This document shows positions 18,497-28,119 of a stretch of 64,000 nt of DNA, piece after piece. The notes under the pieces are model-generated. The model was not told the DNA's origin and made no database searches. It worked only from the letters and a program-made list of their open reading frames with translations. Numbering within the stretch: the first letter of the stretch is position 1; each line of letters opens with the position of its first letter. The position numbers and the translations under genes are program-made. Origin of the DNA: Seramator thermalis (GTDB lineage: Bacteria; Bacteroidota; Bacteroidia; Bacteroidales; Dysgonomonadaceae); the NCBI RefSeq assembly GCF_004138125.1, contig NZ_RXHS01000015.1:1-64000 (forward strand), in the 5' to 3' direction.

Positions 18497-21007
18497 ATGC
18501 GTCTTTCCGAACTACATACGGGAGAAACAGCATACATTCTGAAGGTTAATGGGAATGGTGCATTCCGAAAGCGTCTGCAGGAAATGGGATTTGTTCGTGG
18601 GCAAGAAGTCAAGGCGATTCTTAATGCCCCACTCAAAGATCCTATCAAATACGAAATCATGGATTATGAGGTTTCGCTTCGCAGAAGCGAAGCGGTCATG
18701 ATCGAAACAACCATGCTCCGGGAGGAAGTTGAGCAAAAGAAAAAACAATGGCAATCGGATGCGGAAATCGATACGGACGAAGGCTTTACATCCCGCACCG
18801 GCGAATCATCCGAATCGATTATCCAGGAAAATCGGCAGCATAAAGTGCCCAAAAACATTAAAGTTGCCCTGGTAGGCAATCCCAACAGCGGAAAAACGTC
18901 TATCTTCAATTTGGTCTCGGGAGCACACGAACATGTGGGCAACTATAGCGGAGTAACGGTAGATGCCAAAGAGGGCACACTGCACCATCAGGGATATACT
19001 TTCACATTGGTAGATTTGCCGGGAACGTATTCGCTTGCCGGCTACACGCCCGAAGAATTGTATGTGAGAAGATATATCGTGGAAGAACAACCCGACATTG
19101 TCATCAATGTGGTAGCTGCATCGGCAATCGAACGAAGTCTGTATCTCACCACCGAATTGATCGATATGGAAGTGCCAATGGTGATTGCGCTCAACATGTA
19201 CGACGAACTCGAACAAAGTGGTCGGAAATTCGACTACAGGTCGCTAGCCACAATGATCGGGACACCAATCATTCCCACCGTTGGTAAAAAGGGACTTGGA
19301 ATTCCTCAACTGCTCAACGAAGTGATTCGTTTTTTTGCCTCAACCCAACAGCAAAATGCATCTCATCCCCACATCCCCTACGGAAGAGTATTGGAACGTG
19401 CCATCGAAATTATGGAACGAGAGTTTCAGCACATCGATATCACTCCTTTCAGACTTCCCTTGCGATATATTTGCATCAAACTGCTTGAGGGAGATAGCGA
19501 AATCGAACGCATCATCCGCCAATTACCCAATCATCAGAATATTTTCGCACGTCGCGATAAGGAACGCGCCTATATAGAGAAATTACTGCATGAGGATGCC
19601 GAATCGGCATTCACCAATGCCCGATACGGATTTATTGCCGGAGGCCTTGAGGAAACTTTGAGCGAAAGGCGTTATTTTTCGGAAACTACCCGCAAAATCG
19701 ATGCGATTGTTACGAATAAATACTTGGGATTTCCGCTGTTTTTCCTCTTTATGTGGATCATGTTCGAGGCCACCTTCAAACTGGGAGAATATCCAATGCA
19801 GGGAATCGAATGGCTGGTGGAAATAATCGGCAATTTCGTGCGAAGGAATATGGCGGACGGACCATTGAAAGATCTCATTGTGGACGGAATTATCGGCGGT
19901 GTTGGGGGCGTAATCGTTTTCCTTCCGAATATTGTGATTCTCTATCTTTTTATCGCTTTCATGGAAGATTCGGGATACATGTCTCGCGCTTCCTTCATCA
20001 TGGATAAAGTGATGCACAAAATGGGATTGCACGGCAAGTCGTTCATCCCGCTCATCATGGGCTTTGGATGCAATGTGCCGGCCATTATGTCCACACGAAC
20101 CATCGAAAGCCGAAGCAGCCGAATGATCACGATGCTCATCGTGCCTTTCATGTCGTGCAGCGCACGTTTGCCGGTATATCTGGTTTTCGTCGGAATATTT
20201 TTCAGTAAATACGCGAGTCTTGTACTTTTAGGATTATATGTTACCGGGATTTTGCTGGCTGTTTTATCGGCACGTCTTTTCCGAAAAACGCTTTTCACGG
20301 AAGAGGATACGCCATTTGTAATGGAACTTCCACCCTATCGAATGCCCACGCTCAAATCCATTATCATCCACATGTGGGACAGGTCGAACCAATATCTTAA
20401 AAAAATGGGGGGGCCTATTCTTCTTGCTTCAATCGTTATCTGGTTTCTGGGTTATTTTCCACGAAACATGCAGCGCGAGGCAGCTTTCGATCTACAGATC
20501 GAAACAGTAAAAAGAAGTTTTACTCAAAACCGCATCGATGAACAAGCTAAAAACACGATGATTGCCGATATCGAACATATCCGAATGACCCAACATCAGG
20601 AGAATTCGCTCATCGGACAAATCGGCAAATTTATCGAACCGGTTATGCGCCCATTGGGATTCGATTGGAAAATTTCGGTAAGTCTGCTTTCGGGAATGGC
20701 AGCCAAAGAGATTGTCGTAAGCACGTTAGGCGTTCTTTACGCCGGCAACGATGATAATCAGACTTCATTGCAAGAGCGGTTAAAGGCCGAAACATATCCC
20801 GACGGTAGGCCTGTTTTCACTCCATTGGTAGTGATCGGATTTCTGCTCTTCGTGCTCATTTATTTTCCGTGCATCGCAACCATTGCCGCTATCAAAGAAG
20901 AATCGGGTTCGTGGAAATGGGCTGCATTCAGCATTTTCTATTCCACAGGCTTGGCTTGGATGGTGGCCCTGCTGGTGCATCAAATCGGATTGCTTGTGGC
21001 GTCATAA
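18497..21007 (+). CDS. feoB: Ferrous iron transporter, FeoA-FeoB fusion
   Basis: The 836-residue protein imports Fe2+ across the inner membrane. Residues 1-75 are an SH3-like FeoA domain (RLSELHTGETAYILKV), fused through a charged linker to FeoB. The G domain shows G1 GNPNSGKTS, switch NYSGVTVDAKEG and G3 LVDLPGTYSL. Gate-type membrane segments follow (GFGCNVPAIMSTRTIESRSS; SGMAAKEIVVSTLGVLYAG). The FeoA-FeoB fusion is usual in Bacteroidota. A small FeoB-associated Cys-rich gene follows 30 bp downstream. Confidence 0.95.
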   Translation: MRLSELHTGETAYILKVNGNGAFRKRLQEMGFVRGQEVKAILNAPLKDPIKYEIMDYEVSLRRSEAVMIETTMLREEVEQKKKQWQSDAEIDTDEGFTSRTGESSESIIQENRQHKVPKNIKVALVGNPNSGKTSIFNLVSGAHEHVGNYSGVTVDAKEGTLHHQGYTFTLVDLPGTYSLAGYTPEELYVRRYIVEEQPDIVINVVAASAIERSLYLTTELIDMEVPMVIALNMYDELEQSGRKFDYRSLATMIGTPIIPTVGKKGLGIPQLLNEVIRFFASTQQQNASHPHIPYGRVLERAIEIMEREFQHIDITPFRLPLRYICIKLLEGDSEIERIIRQLPNHQNIFARRDKERAYIEKLLHEDAESAFTNARYGFIAGGLEETLSERRYFSETTRKIDAIVTNKYLGFPLFFLFMWIMFEATFKLGEYPMQGIEWLVEIIGNFVRRNMADGPLKDLIVDGIIGGVGGVIVFLPNIVILYLFIAFMEDSGYMSRASFIMDKVMHKMGLHGKSFIPLIMGFGCNVPAIMSTRTIESRSSRMITMLIVPFMSCSARLPVYLVFVGIFFSKYASLVLLGLYVTGILLAVLSARLFRKTLFTEEDTPFVMELPPYRMPTLKSIIIHMWDRSNQYLKKMGGPILLASIVIWFLGYFPRNMQREAAFDLQIETVKRSFTQNRIDEQAKNTMIADIEHIRMTQHQENSLIGQIGKFIEPVMRPLGFDWKISVSLLSGMAAKEIVVSTLGVLYAGNDDNQTSLQERLKAETYPDGRPVFTPLVVIGFLLFVLIYFPCIATIAAIKEESGSWKWAAFSIFYSTGLAWMVALLVHQIGLLVAS

Positions 21008-21037
21008 ACTTTCAGAAAAAAAAATTGTTTTAGTAGC

Positions 21038-21193
21038 ATGGATATACAGTTGATTATTGTTTTCATTATCGGCATAGCCGTTGCAGTAAAATTGGGATAC
21101 GAAATCTATAAATTTTTCTTCGTGAAAAAAGACTCCCCCTATTGCAACGGATGCACCATGTGCAAAATACCTGATACAAAGACGAAAGCATAA
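21038..21193 (+). CDS. FeoB-associated Cys-rich membrane protein
   Basis: A 51-codon gene begins 30 bp after feoB. The product has one N-terminal membrane helix (IIVFIIGIAVAVKLGYEIYK) and a short tail with three Cys (YCNGCTMCKIP), the pattern of the FeoB_associated family. It probably sits beside FeoB at the inner membrane, possibly in a role analogous to FeoC. Start and stop are unambiguous. Confidence 0.85.
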   Translation: MDIQLIIVFIIGIAVAVKLGYEIYKFFFVKKDSPYCNGCTMCKIPDTKTKA

Positions 21194-21213
21194 AACTCCG
21201 GCTTCACGTCTGT

Positions 21214-23100
21214 TTATCGCATCAACTTCGTCAATACTTCGATATTTTTATCGGAATCAGGTTTTTTGCCTTCTACCGTGTATAAATAGGCAGTGCGCGA
21301 GGCATATTTTTCGTAAACTTTGTGTTTCACGATTTTCAAAGTCGAATTCACCATACCGTTATGCTCGGTAAAAGGTTCTTCCAAAACGGCAAAGGCCGAC
21401 GGAATCCAGCGTTCGGGAAAAATTCCACCGAATTTTCCATCCTTCAGATATTGGTCTATTTCATTTTCGATAATCCGTGCAGCTTCAATCGGATCATGCG
21501 TAATCTTCTTCAATTGTTCGACGTTGGGAACAACAAGCGCCGTAGTATAAGGACTTTGGTTGTTATAAAGCACAATCTGCTCTATATATGGCGATTGAGC
21601 CATAATGGATTCTTCGATACCCTCCGGCGAAAACTTCTCGCCATCACTCCCGATCAGCAGCGATTTGGTGCGTCCAAGTACAAACAGGAAGCCGTCTTCA
21701 TCCAGATATCCCATATCGCCCGTTCGCAACCATCCATTCACAATCGTTTCTTTGGTAGCTTCGGGATTTTTCCAGTAGCCTTTCATTACGTTTCCTCCGC
21801 GAATGACAATTTCGCCTCGCTCCCCGATAGGAAGTTCATGAAAATCATCGTCCACTATTTTGATATCCATGTGCGGCACGGGTTTGCCCGATGATCCCAT
21901 TTTGTGCTCGTACGGCGTGTTCGACGAAATCACTGGAGTAGCTTCCGACAAACCATATCCCTGATACATGGGAATGCCGATGGCATAAAAAAAACGCTGC
22001 AATTCGATATCGAGCAAAGCACCGCCTCCGATGAAGAAATCCATATTGCCGGCAAACGATGCGCGCACCTTCGAGAAGATGAGCTTGTCGTAGAACTTAA
22101 GCATCGGTTTTTGCCAAAAAGGCGCTCCTTCGCCCTTATTATATCCTTCCTTGTTGTATGCGTAAGCAAGTTTCAAAGCTCTTCTGAAAAGCTTTTCGGT
22201 GGTTGCTCCTTTTTTTTGGATTCCTGCTTCGATGCTTTTTCTGAAATTGGCAGCCAATGAAGGCACACTCAAAAGGATGTGCGGGTTGACAGCCTGAAGA
22301 CTTTTCGGAACATTTCGAAGCACTTCCATAGCCGTTTTCCCCATCGCAACCGATGCTACTGAAGCTCCACTTTTCATAAAAATATAAATTCCGGCTGTAT
22401 GGCCGAAAGAGTGATCCCATGGCAGGATGAGCAATGTCCGGTAATACGAAGGGATCCCGTGCAGCAGTTCCAACGACTGCTCCACATTGCAGGTATAATT
22501 TCCGTGCGACAGCATGATACCTTTCGGATTTGCGGTGGTGCCCGAAGTATAGGAAATATTGGCCAGCGTGTCGGAGGTTACCAATTTTGCCCGTTCCCTA
22601 ACTATATTCGGATTTTCCCGAAGATGTTCTCTTCCGGCCTCAACCACCTCATCGAAGAAAATCTCGTCCGATTCCAATTTATCAACGGGATCGAGAAGAA
22701 TATACCGTTTCACGGTTTGTAGCTTGTCTTTCAAAGGACGCAATTTCGCAATCTGCTGATCGGAAGCAAGCACCATACAACATTCCGAATGATTGATCCG
22801 AAAAGTGATATCCTGTTCCGTTTCGAGTTTCACCGAAAGAGGTACGCTTGTTGCAGCAGCCGAAAGTATTCCCAATTCGCCGATCACCCAATTATTTTTC
22901 CCTTCCGAAATCAATGCCACACGATCCTCCGGTTGCAAACCCATCGAAATAAGTCCGCCAGCAAAAAGCCGTACCTTCTCATGCACCTCGCTGTAGGTCA
23001 TCGAAATATAATCTACGCCCTTGCGCGCTTCATACAAATAAGGATTATTTCCGTATTTGGCAACGGCCTCATCGAACATTTGCAAAATCGTTTGGCTCAT
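21214..23100 (-). CDS. Long-chain acyl-CoA synthetase (AMP-binding)
   Basis: The 628-residue enzyme activates fatty acids to acyl-AMP and then acyl-CoA. The P-loop-like AMP-binding motif is SYTSGTTANPKGIMLSHGN, followed by GYGLSEATPVIS and the hinge/adenylation motif GWLRTGDMGYLDEDGFLFV. It resembles FadD15-type long-chain ligases. ATG 23100 (MSQTILQMFDEAVAKYG) fits the family better than the frame start at 23127. Its 3' end converges on the Feo transcript with a 20-bp gap. Confidence 0.88.
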   Translation of the reverse strand: MSQTILQMFDEAVAKYGNNPYLYEARKGVDYISMTYSEVHEKVRLFAGGLISMGLQPEDRVALISEGKNNWVIGELGILSAAATSVPLSVKLETEQDITFRINHSECCMVLASDQQIAKLRPLKDKLQTVKRYILLDPVDKLESDEIFFDEVVEAGREHLRENPNIVRERAKLVTSDTLANISYTSGTTANPKGIMLSHGNYTCNVEQSLELLHGIPSYYRTLLILPWDHSFGHTAGIYIFMKSGASVASVAMGKTAMEVLRNVPKSLQAVNPHILLSVPSLAANFRKSIEAGIQKKGATTEKLFRRALKLAYAYNKEGYNKGEGAPFWQKPMLKFYDKLIFSKVRASFAGNMDFFIGGGALLDIELQRFFYAIGIPMYQGYGLSEATPVISSNTPYEHKMGSSGKPVPHMDIKIVDDDFHELPIGERGEIVIRGGNVMKGYWKNPEATKETIVNGWLRTGDMGYLDEDGFLFVLGRTKSLLIGSDGEKFSPEGIEESIMAQSPYIEQIVLYNNQSPYTTALVVPNVEQLKKITHDPIEAARIIENEIDQYLKDGKFGGIFPERWIPSAFAVLEEPFTEHNGMVNSTLKIVKHKVYEKYASRTAYLYTVEGKKPDSDKNIEVLTKLMR

Positions 23101-23229
23101 AATTTTTGAAAAAATGATATTCGACAAAACTACAATTTTTTTTGAAATTATATGACGACGGCAAACATTCGAGTTTTATTCTTCACATTTTTTGTTGGTA
23201 AACCTTTTGAACTCGGCGTTTGTTATAGG

Positions 23230-23237
23230 TATCTTTG
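23230..23237 (+). promoter_or_regulatory. -7 promoter box of the MATE gene
   Basis: TATCTTTG matches the Bacteroidota -7 consensus TAnnTTTG, with a TTTG about 21 bp upstream (23205-23208). It lies 13 bp before ATG 23250, which favours that start over 23235. Confidence 0.5.
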
Positions 23238-23249
23238 CAGTCTGTTATT

Positions 23250-24698
23250 ATGAATATTGTAAGGAAAATCCGGCAAGACAACACCAATGATCCTCACCTT
23301 TTAGGCAAAGGCGACATCAAAAAACTACTTGTACAATACTCGCTTCCGGCCATTTTGGGAATGGTCATTACTTCCCTCTATCATATTGTTGACAGTATAT
23401 TTATAGGACACGGCATTGGAGCACTTGCATTATCGGGGCTTGCCGTAACTTTTCCTATAATGAACATTCTCGCTGCCTTTTCAACCCTCATCGGAGTGGG
23501 TGGAGCCACGCTTACCTCAATTCGACTCGGAGAGAGGGATGAAGCGGGAGCACGAAGTATTTTGGGCCATGTTACAATCCTGAATGCTGCAAACTCAATA
23601 TTGTTGTGTAGCATCACATACATTTTTCTCGATCCAATCCTCACCTTGTTTGGGGCTAATGATCTGTTGCTACCCTATGCTCGCGACTTCATGTCGGTAT
23701 ATTTGATTGGAACTCCGGTTGTTTTTGTGTTTATTGCGCTCAACAACATAATGCGAGTAACCGGATATCCACAAAAAGCAATGCTTTCGTCATTCATAAC
23801 AGTCATCGTGAATATTATTCTTGCACCTATATTCATATTCGTTCTAGGGTGGGGTATGAAAGGCACGGCTTTAGCCACTGTCCTATCACAACTAGTAGGG
23901 CTGATATGGGTTTTATCGCATTTTCTCAATAAAAAAAGCTTCATTCATTACACCAAACAATCTCATAAACTTTCTATCAAGACTATTTCGGCGATGCTTG
24001 CCATCGGACTTTCTCCGTTTCTCATCAATCTCACATCGAGCCTCATTGTTTCCATAATCAATATCGAATTGATGAGATACGGCGGTGAGATGGCAGTTGG
24101 AGCTTATGGAATCATCAATCGCGCCATCACATTGTTTATCATGATTGTTATCGGACTGACGATGGGTATGCAACCTTTGGTGGGGTATAACTTTGGCGCC
24201 GGCAAGATGGATCGCGTCTTTCGTACGTTAAAATATGCAGCCATAGGCGGTGCGGCCATCACTACGACAGGATTTCTGCTTTCCCAAATTATTCCGGCAT
24301 ATATAGTCCGATTATTTACCACCGATGAAGAATTACTAATGATTTCTACTCGCGGACTACAAATTATCACAGCCGTATTTCCGTTAGTTGGAGCACAAGT
24401 GGTTATCACCAATTTTTTTCAATCTGTAGGAAAAGCAAAAATTTCGGTATTTCTTTCCCTTACCCGACAATTGATATTCTTATTGCCATTCCTGCTTCTG
24501 CTCCCACCCGTTTTTGGGTTGGATGGTGTTTTCGGTAGTCTTCCCGCCGCTGACGTCGTGGCATTTGTAGTCACATTCTTTACATTTATCCATCAGACAA
24601 AGAAAATGGAAAAAGAATATGGCATCAAGGTATTGAGAAAAACAAAAGCCGATAAAAAATCGGATGATAAGAGGCAACAATCAATCGATGCATCATAA
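23250..24698 (+). CDS. MATE-family multidrug efflux transporter
   Basis: The 482-residue protein has about 12 transmembrane helices in two MatE repeats (LLVQYSLPAILGMVITSLYH; MLAIGLSPFLINLTSSLIVS). Conserved features include the first-helix Asp (IVDSIFIGHGIG) and VPLVGYNFGAG-type loop (MGMQPLVGYNFGAG). It should export cationic or aromatic compounds using Na+ or H+. The start is ATG 23250, after a -7 box. The gene ends just before a terminator hairpin shared with the opposing tRNA. Confidence 0.9.
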   Translation: MNIVRKIRQDNTNDPHLLGKGDIKKLLVQYSLPAILGMVITSLYHIVDSIFIGHGIGALALSGLAVTFPIMNILAAFSTLIGVGGATLTSIRLGERDEAGARSILGHVTILNAANSILLCSITYIFLDPILTLFGANDLLLPYARDFMSVYLIGTPVVFVFIALNNIMRVTGYPQKAMLSSFITVIVNIILAPIFIFVLGWGMKGTALATVLSQLVGLIWVLSHFLNKKSFIHYTKQSHKLSIKTISAMLAIGLSPFLINLTSSLIVSIINIELMRYGGEMAVGAYGIINRAITLFIMIVIGLTMGMQPLVGYNFGAGKMDRVFRTLKYAAIGGAAITTTGFLLSQIIPAYIVRLFTTDEELLMISTRGLQIITAVFPLVGAQVVITNFFQSVGKAKISVFLSLTRQLIFLLPFLLLLPPVFGLDGVFGSLPAADVVAFVVTFFTFIHQTKKMEKEYGIKVLRKTKADKKSDDKRQQSIDAS

Positions 24699-24730
24699 AA
24701 AAACCTCCCGGAAAAAATCAGGAAGGCATT
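24699..24730 (-). terminator. Terminator downstream of tRNA-Leu
   Basis: On the minus strand CCTTCCTG and CCGGGAGG form an imperfect stem around a T-rich loop, followed by seven Ts. It directly follows the tRNA gene. On the plus strand it sits at the end of the MATE gene and may act on both. Confidence 0.6.
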
Positions 24731-24737
24731 GATATGT

Positions 24738-24818
24738 GCGGCTGAAGGGACTCGAACCCCCACGACTTTCGTCACCAGATCCTAAGTCTGGCGCGGCTAC
24801 CAATTACGCCACAGCCGC
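24738..24818 (-). tRNA. tRNA-Leu (anticodon UAG)
   Basis: The minus strand folds as a class II tRNA: acceptor GCGGCTG/CAGCCGC with discriminator A, anticodon stem CCAGA/TCTGG with loop CTTAGGA (anticodon TAG, reads CUA and related Leu codons), a variable arm (TGACGAAAGTCG) and T-loop GTTCGAGTC. CCA is not encoded. Confidence 0.95.
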
Positions 24819-24900
24819 AAATGCAGATACAAAGTTAACACTTTATTTTATTCGACCTTAAATATCGAGCAAATTCTACAAAAAAACATTATCGCTCCCT

Positions 24901-25494
24901 TCATTTATTTTCATCATCCAAATGAAAACTACGCGTTATAACCTTTTCGATCACAGCAGGATAGAATTCATATTCGAGTTTGTGAACCTTTTCGGCAACT
25001 TCGTGATAAGTATCCTCCGGCGACAGCAAACACGTCGCCTGAAATATGATATCGCCCTCGTCGTAATTTTCATTTATATAATGTATGGTGATACCTGATT
25101 CTGTTTCACCCGATTCTATCACGGCCCGGTGCACCCGATCTCCGTACATACCTTTTCCTCCGTGTTTCGGCAAAAGAGCCGGATGAATATTCACAATTTT
25201 GTGAGGAAAAGCATCGAGCAGCAAAGGAGGAATTTTCAACATAAATCCGGCCAAAACGATGAAATCGATATTATATCGTCTGAGAAGTTCCAACACCGAA
25301 CAACCCTTTTCGAATTCCGACTTGGAGAAAGAAAACGATTCGATTCCAAAAGCTTTTGCCCGTTCGTGAACATAAGCATGTGGATTGTTTGATACTACCA
25401 CTCCAACTTCAATCGAAGGGTGATTCTTAAAATACCGAATAATATTTTCGGCATTTGACCCGTTTCCCGAAGCAAAAATAGCTATCCTAACCAT
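24901..25494 (-). CDS. purN: Phosphoribosylglycinamide formyltransferase
   Basis: PurN transfers a formyl group from 10-formyl-THF to GAR, the third step of purine synthesis. The 197-residue product shows the phosphate-binding SGNGSNAENII, the catalytic Asn/His region NIHPALLPKHGGKGMYG, and ESGITIHYINENYDEGDII with the catalytic Asp. ATG 25494 (MVRIAIFASGNGSN) is the family start; the longer frame from 25539 adds 15 unsupported residues. It is divergent from acpP. Confidence 0.95.
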   Translation of the reverse strand: MVRIAIFASGNGSNAENIIRYFKNHPSIEVGVVVSNNPHAYVHERAKAFGIESFSFSKSEFEKGCSVLELLRRYNIDFIVLAGFMLKIPPLLLDAFPHKIVNIHPALLPKHGGKGMYGDRVHRAVIESGETESGITIHYINENYDEGDIIFQATCLLSPEDTYHEVAEKVHKLEYEFYPAVIEKVITRSFHLDDENK

Positions 25495-25648
25495 TGAAAA
25501 AAAAGTCGTTTTATGCACAAAAAAATCAAAAATGTGCACTTTTTGCGAATTTAGTGGACAAAAGTTTGCGCATTTCCAGAAAATTTGACTTACTTTGCAC
25601 TCACAAAATTAAGCATAAATTTTTAATTCATTAATTAATAACAAAATT

Positions 25649-25885
25649 ATGTCTGAAGTATCACAAAGAGTAAAATCGATCATCGTCGACAAATTAGGTG
25701 TTGAAGAGTCAGAAGTAACTGAAAATGCAAGCTTCACCAACGATCTTGGAGCAGATTCTCTTGACACTGTGGAATTAATTATGGAATTCGAAAAAGAATT
25801 CAACATCTCAATTCCCGACGATCAAGCAGAAAAAATTTCTACTGTTGGCGATGCAATCGCTTACGTAGAACAACATGCGAAATAA
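25649..25885 (+). CDS. acpP: Acyl carrier protein
   Basis: ACP carries the growing acyl chain in fatty acid synthesis. The 78-residue acidic product has the phosphopantetheine site Ser37 in [12 protein letters not shown]. It is followed 17 bp later by fabF and then rnc, the conserved acpP-fabF-rnc order, so the three are very likely co-transcribed. Confidence 0.97.
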   Translation: MSEVSQRVKSIIVDKLGVEESEVTENASFTNDLGADSLDTVELIMEFEKEFNISIPDDQAEKISTVGDAIAYVEQHAK

Positions 25886-25902
25886 TCCATCGATACATGT
25901 TT

Positions 25903-27162
25903 ATGGAATTAAAGAGAGTAGTGGTAACGGGTCTGGGAGCCGTTACCCCACTTGGTAACGACGTGGAAACAACGTGGGAAAATGCCATAGCGGGGAAGAG
26001 CGGAGCCGGACCTATTACTCAGTTTGACGCATCGCTATTCAAAACCCAGTTCGCTTGCGAAGTGAAAAACTTCGATCCAAGCGAGTTATTCGACCGAAAA
26101 GAAGCGAGAAAATACGACCGTTACTCACAATTAGCCATCAAAGCAGCAAAAGAAGCGATGGAAGATTCGGAACTCGATCTCGAAAATGAAGATAAAGATC
26201 GTATCGGCGTTATTTTTTCGGCGGGAATAGGTGGAATAAAAACATTCGAAGAAGAAGTTGGAGCATATTATCTCGATAAAGAAAGAGGTCCTCGTTTTAA
26301 CCCGTTTTTCATTCCGAAAATGATAGCAGATATAGCCGCAGGGCATATTTCTATGATTTACGGACTGAGGGGGCCAAATTACGCCACTGTATCGGCTTGT
26401 GCTTCATCAACAAATGCAATAGCAGATGCCTGCAATCTCATACGTTTAGGAAAAGCGAATGTTATCGTTTCTGGTGGAGCCGAAGCGACAATCAGTCCAT
26501 CGGCGGTGGGCGGTTTTGGAGCCATGCACGCGCTATCCACCCGAAATGAATCTCCACAAACCGCATCTCGGCCATTCAGTGCCAGTCGCGATGGTTTTGT
26601 AATAGGCGAAGGAGGAGCCTGTCTTATTCTCGAAGAACTTAATCATGCACTGGCTCGAGGAGCACACATATACGCCGAAATCGCAGGGAGTGGTATGTCG
26701 GCTGACGCCTACCATCTCACGGCATCACATCCCGAAGGGTTGGGAGCGAAGCTTGTTATGCGAAATGCGCTGCAAGATGCAGAAATGCGGCCGGAAGACA
26801 TTGACTACATCAATGTACATGGCACTTCGACGCCAGTTGGAGATATCTCGGAGGTCAAAGCTATCCTTGATGTTTTTGGAGAACATGCTTATAAACTAAA
26901 TATTAGTTCAACAAAATCGATGACAGGTCACTTGCTCGGAGCAGCAGGAGCTATCGAAGCATTATTGACAATTCTTGCCATTCGCAATCAAATAGTTCCC
27001 CCGACCATCAATCACGAAGAAGGAGACAATGATCCCGAAATCGATTATAATCTTAATTTCACATTCAACAAAGCTCAAAAAAGAAAGATAAGAGCTGCGT
27101 TATCTAATACTTTTGGCTTTGGAGGGCACAATGCAAGTGTGATCCTCAAGCAATACGAATAA
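25903..27162 (+). CDS. fabF: Beta-ketoacyl-ACP synthase II
   Basis: FabF condenses malonyl-ACP with acyl-ACP to elongate fatty acids. The 419-residue product has the Cys-His-His triad: Cys166 (TVSACASSTNA), His306 (NVHGTSTPVGD) and His343 (KSMTGHLLGAAGA). The ATG at 25903 (MELKRVVVTGLG) is preferred; another in-frame ATG lies two codons upstream. It is flanked by acpP and, 6 bp downstream, rnc. Confidence 0.96.
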   Translation: MELKRVVVTGLGAVTPLGNDVETTWENAIAGKSGAGPITQFDASLFKTQFACEVKNFDPSELFDRKEARKYDRYSQLAIKAAKEAMEDSELDLENEDKDRIGVIFSAGIGGIKTFEEEVGAYYLDKERGPRFNPFFIPKMIADIAAGHISMIYGLRGPNYATVSACASSTNAIADACNLIRLGKANVIVSGGAEATISPSAVGGFGAMHALSTRNESPQTASRPFSASRDGFVIGEGGACLILEELNHALARGAHIYAEIAGSGMSADAYHLTASHPEGLGAKLVMRNALQDAEMRPEDIDYINVHGTSTPVGDISEVKAILDVFGEHAYKLNISSTKSMTGHLLGAAGAIEALLTILAIRNQIVPPTINHEEGDNDPEIDYNLNFTFNKAQKRKIRAALSNTFGFGGHNASVILKQYE

Positions 27163-27168
27163 AACAAA

Positions 27169-28029
27169 GTGTTAAGACGAACAATCAAAAGAATAAAGGT
27201 TCTTCCCTATAAAAAGAAAGAACCTTATCTTAGTTTTAGCAAAGTACTCGGCTTCTGTCCGGACCGAATCGAATTATATCAGGAAGCCGTGACTCACCGC
27301 TCGTCATCTGTTAGATCTTCCAAAGGACGTTGGGTTAACAACGAACGTCTCGAATTTCTGGGCGACGCGATTTTGGATGCAATCGTGGCGGATATTCTAT
27401 ATAAGGAATTCGAATACAAAAAAGAAGGCTTCTTGACGAGTATGCGTTCGAGAATTGTGCAACGCGAAACTTTGAATAAACTTGCGGTAGAGCTCGGATT
27501 GGACAAGTTGATCGTTTCATCGACACGAAACTTGGCACACAATACCAATATTTATGGAGATGCGCTCGAAGCTATCATCGGTGCAATTTATCTTGATCAG
27601 GGGTATCGGGTGGCTAAAAGTTTTGTGTTCGAAACTATGATCAAGCAACACCTAACGATGGAAAAAGTTATCAAACGCGAAGTAGATTTCAAGTCGCGAT
27701 TGATTGAATGGGGACAAAAAAACAAAATTGAAGTGAGCTTCAATCTCGTTGATTCTTTTTATGATGAACAGAATAACCCGATTTTCAAATCGACTGCCGT
27801 TGTGGGAGGTCTTGAAATTGGTAACGGTACAGGCTATTCGAAAAAAGAATCTCACCAGTTGGCGGCGAAAGAAGCAATCCAAAAAATGCGCGAAGATCGA
27901 TCCTTACAGCAAACTATTCTGGATAGTACCCGTAATTATCAAATACAAGGTAACAACCCATCAGGAAGTACCAACGAACCAAATTTCGACGAACTACAGG
28001 AAGAACAATACGCCGAAGAAAATATGTAA
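27169..28029 (+). CDS. rnc: Ribonuclease III
   Basis: RNase III cuts double-stranded RNA, including rRNA precursors. The 286-residue product has the signature NNERLEFLGDAILDAIVADI with catalytic Glu and Asp, a second acidic site (YGDALEAIIGAIYLD) and a C-terminal dsRBD (about 185-245). The start is GTG, 6 bp after the fabF stop. The last 35 residues (about 250-286) are a polar, Asn/Gln/Glu-rich tail. A long hairpin terminator follows. Confidence 0.94.
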   Translation: MLRRTIKRIKVLPYKKKEPYLSFSKVLGFCPDRIELYQEAVTHRSSSVRSSKGRWVNNERLEFLGDAILDAIVADILYKEFEYKKEGFLTSMRSRIVQRETLNKLAVELGLDKLIVSSTRNLAHNTNIYGDALEAIIGAIYLDQGYRVAKSFVFETMIKQHLTMEKVIKREVDFKSRLIEWGQKNKIEVSFNLVDSFYDEQNNPIFKSTAVVGGLEIGNGTGYSKKESHQLAAKEAIQKMREDRSLQQTILDSTRNYQIQGNNPSGSTNEPNFDELQEEQYAEENM

Positions 28030-28053
28030 TAACAACATCATCACGAAATAAAG

Positions 28054-28110
28054 AAAAACGTTTCAAACGCATATATCCATTTACGGTATGCATTATTTGA
28101 AACGTTTTTT
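28054..28110. terminator. Bidirectional terminator between rnc and pfkA
   Basis: AAAAACGTTTCAAA at 28054-28067 pairs with TTTGAAACGTTTTT at 28096-28109, and an inner GCATA/TATGC helix extends the stem. A-rich and T-rich flanks make it a plausible terminator for both converging genes. Confidence 0.8.
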
Positions 28111-28119
28111 GATGCAGTT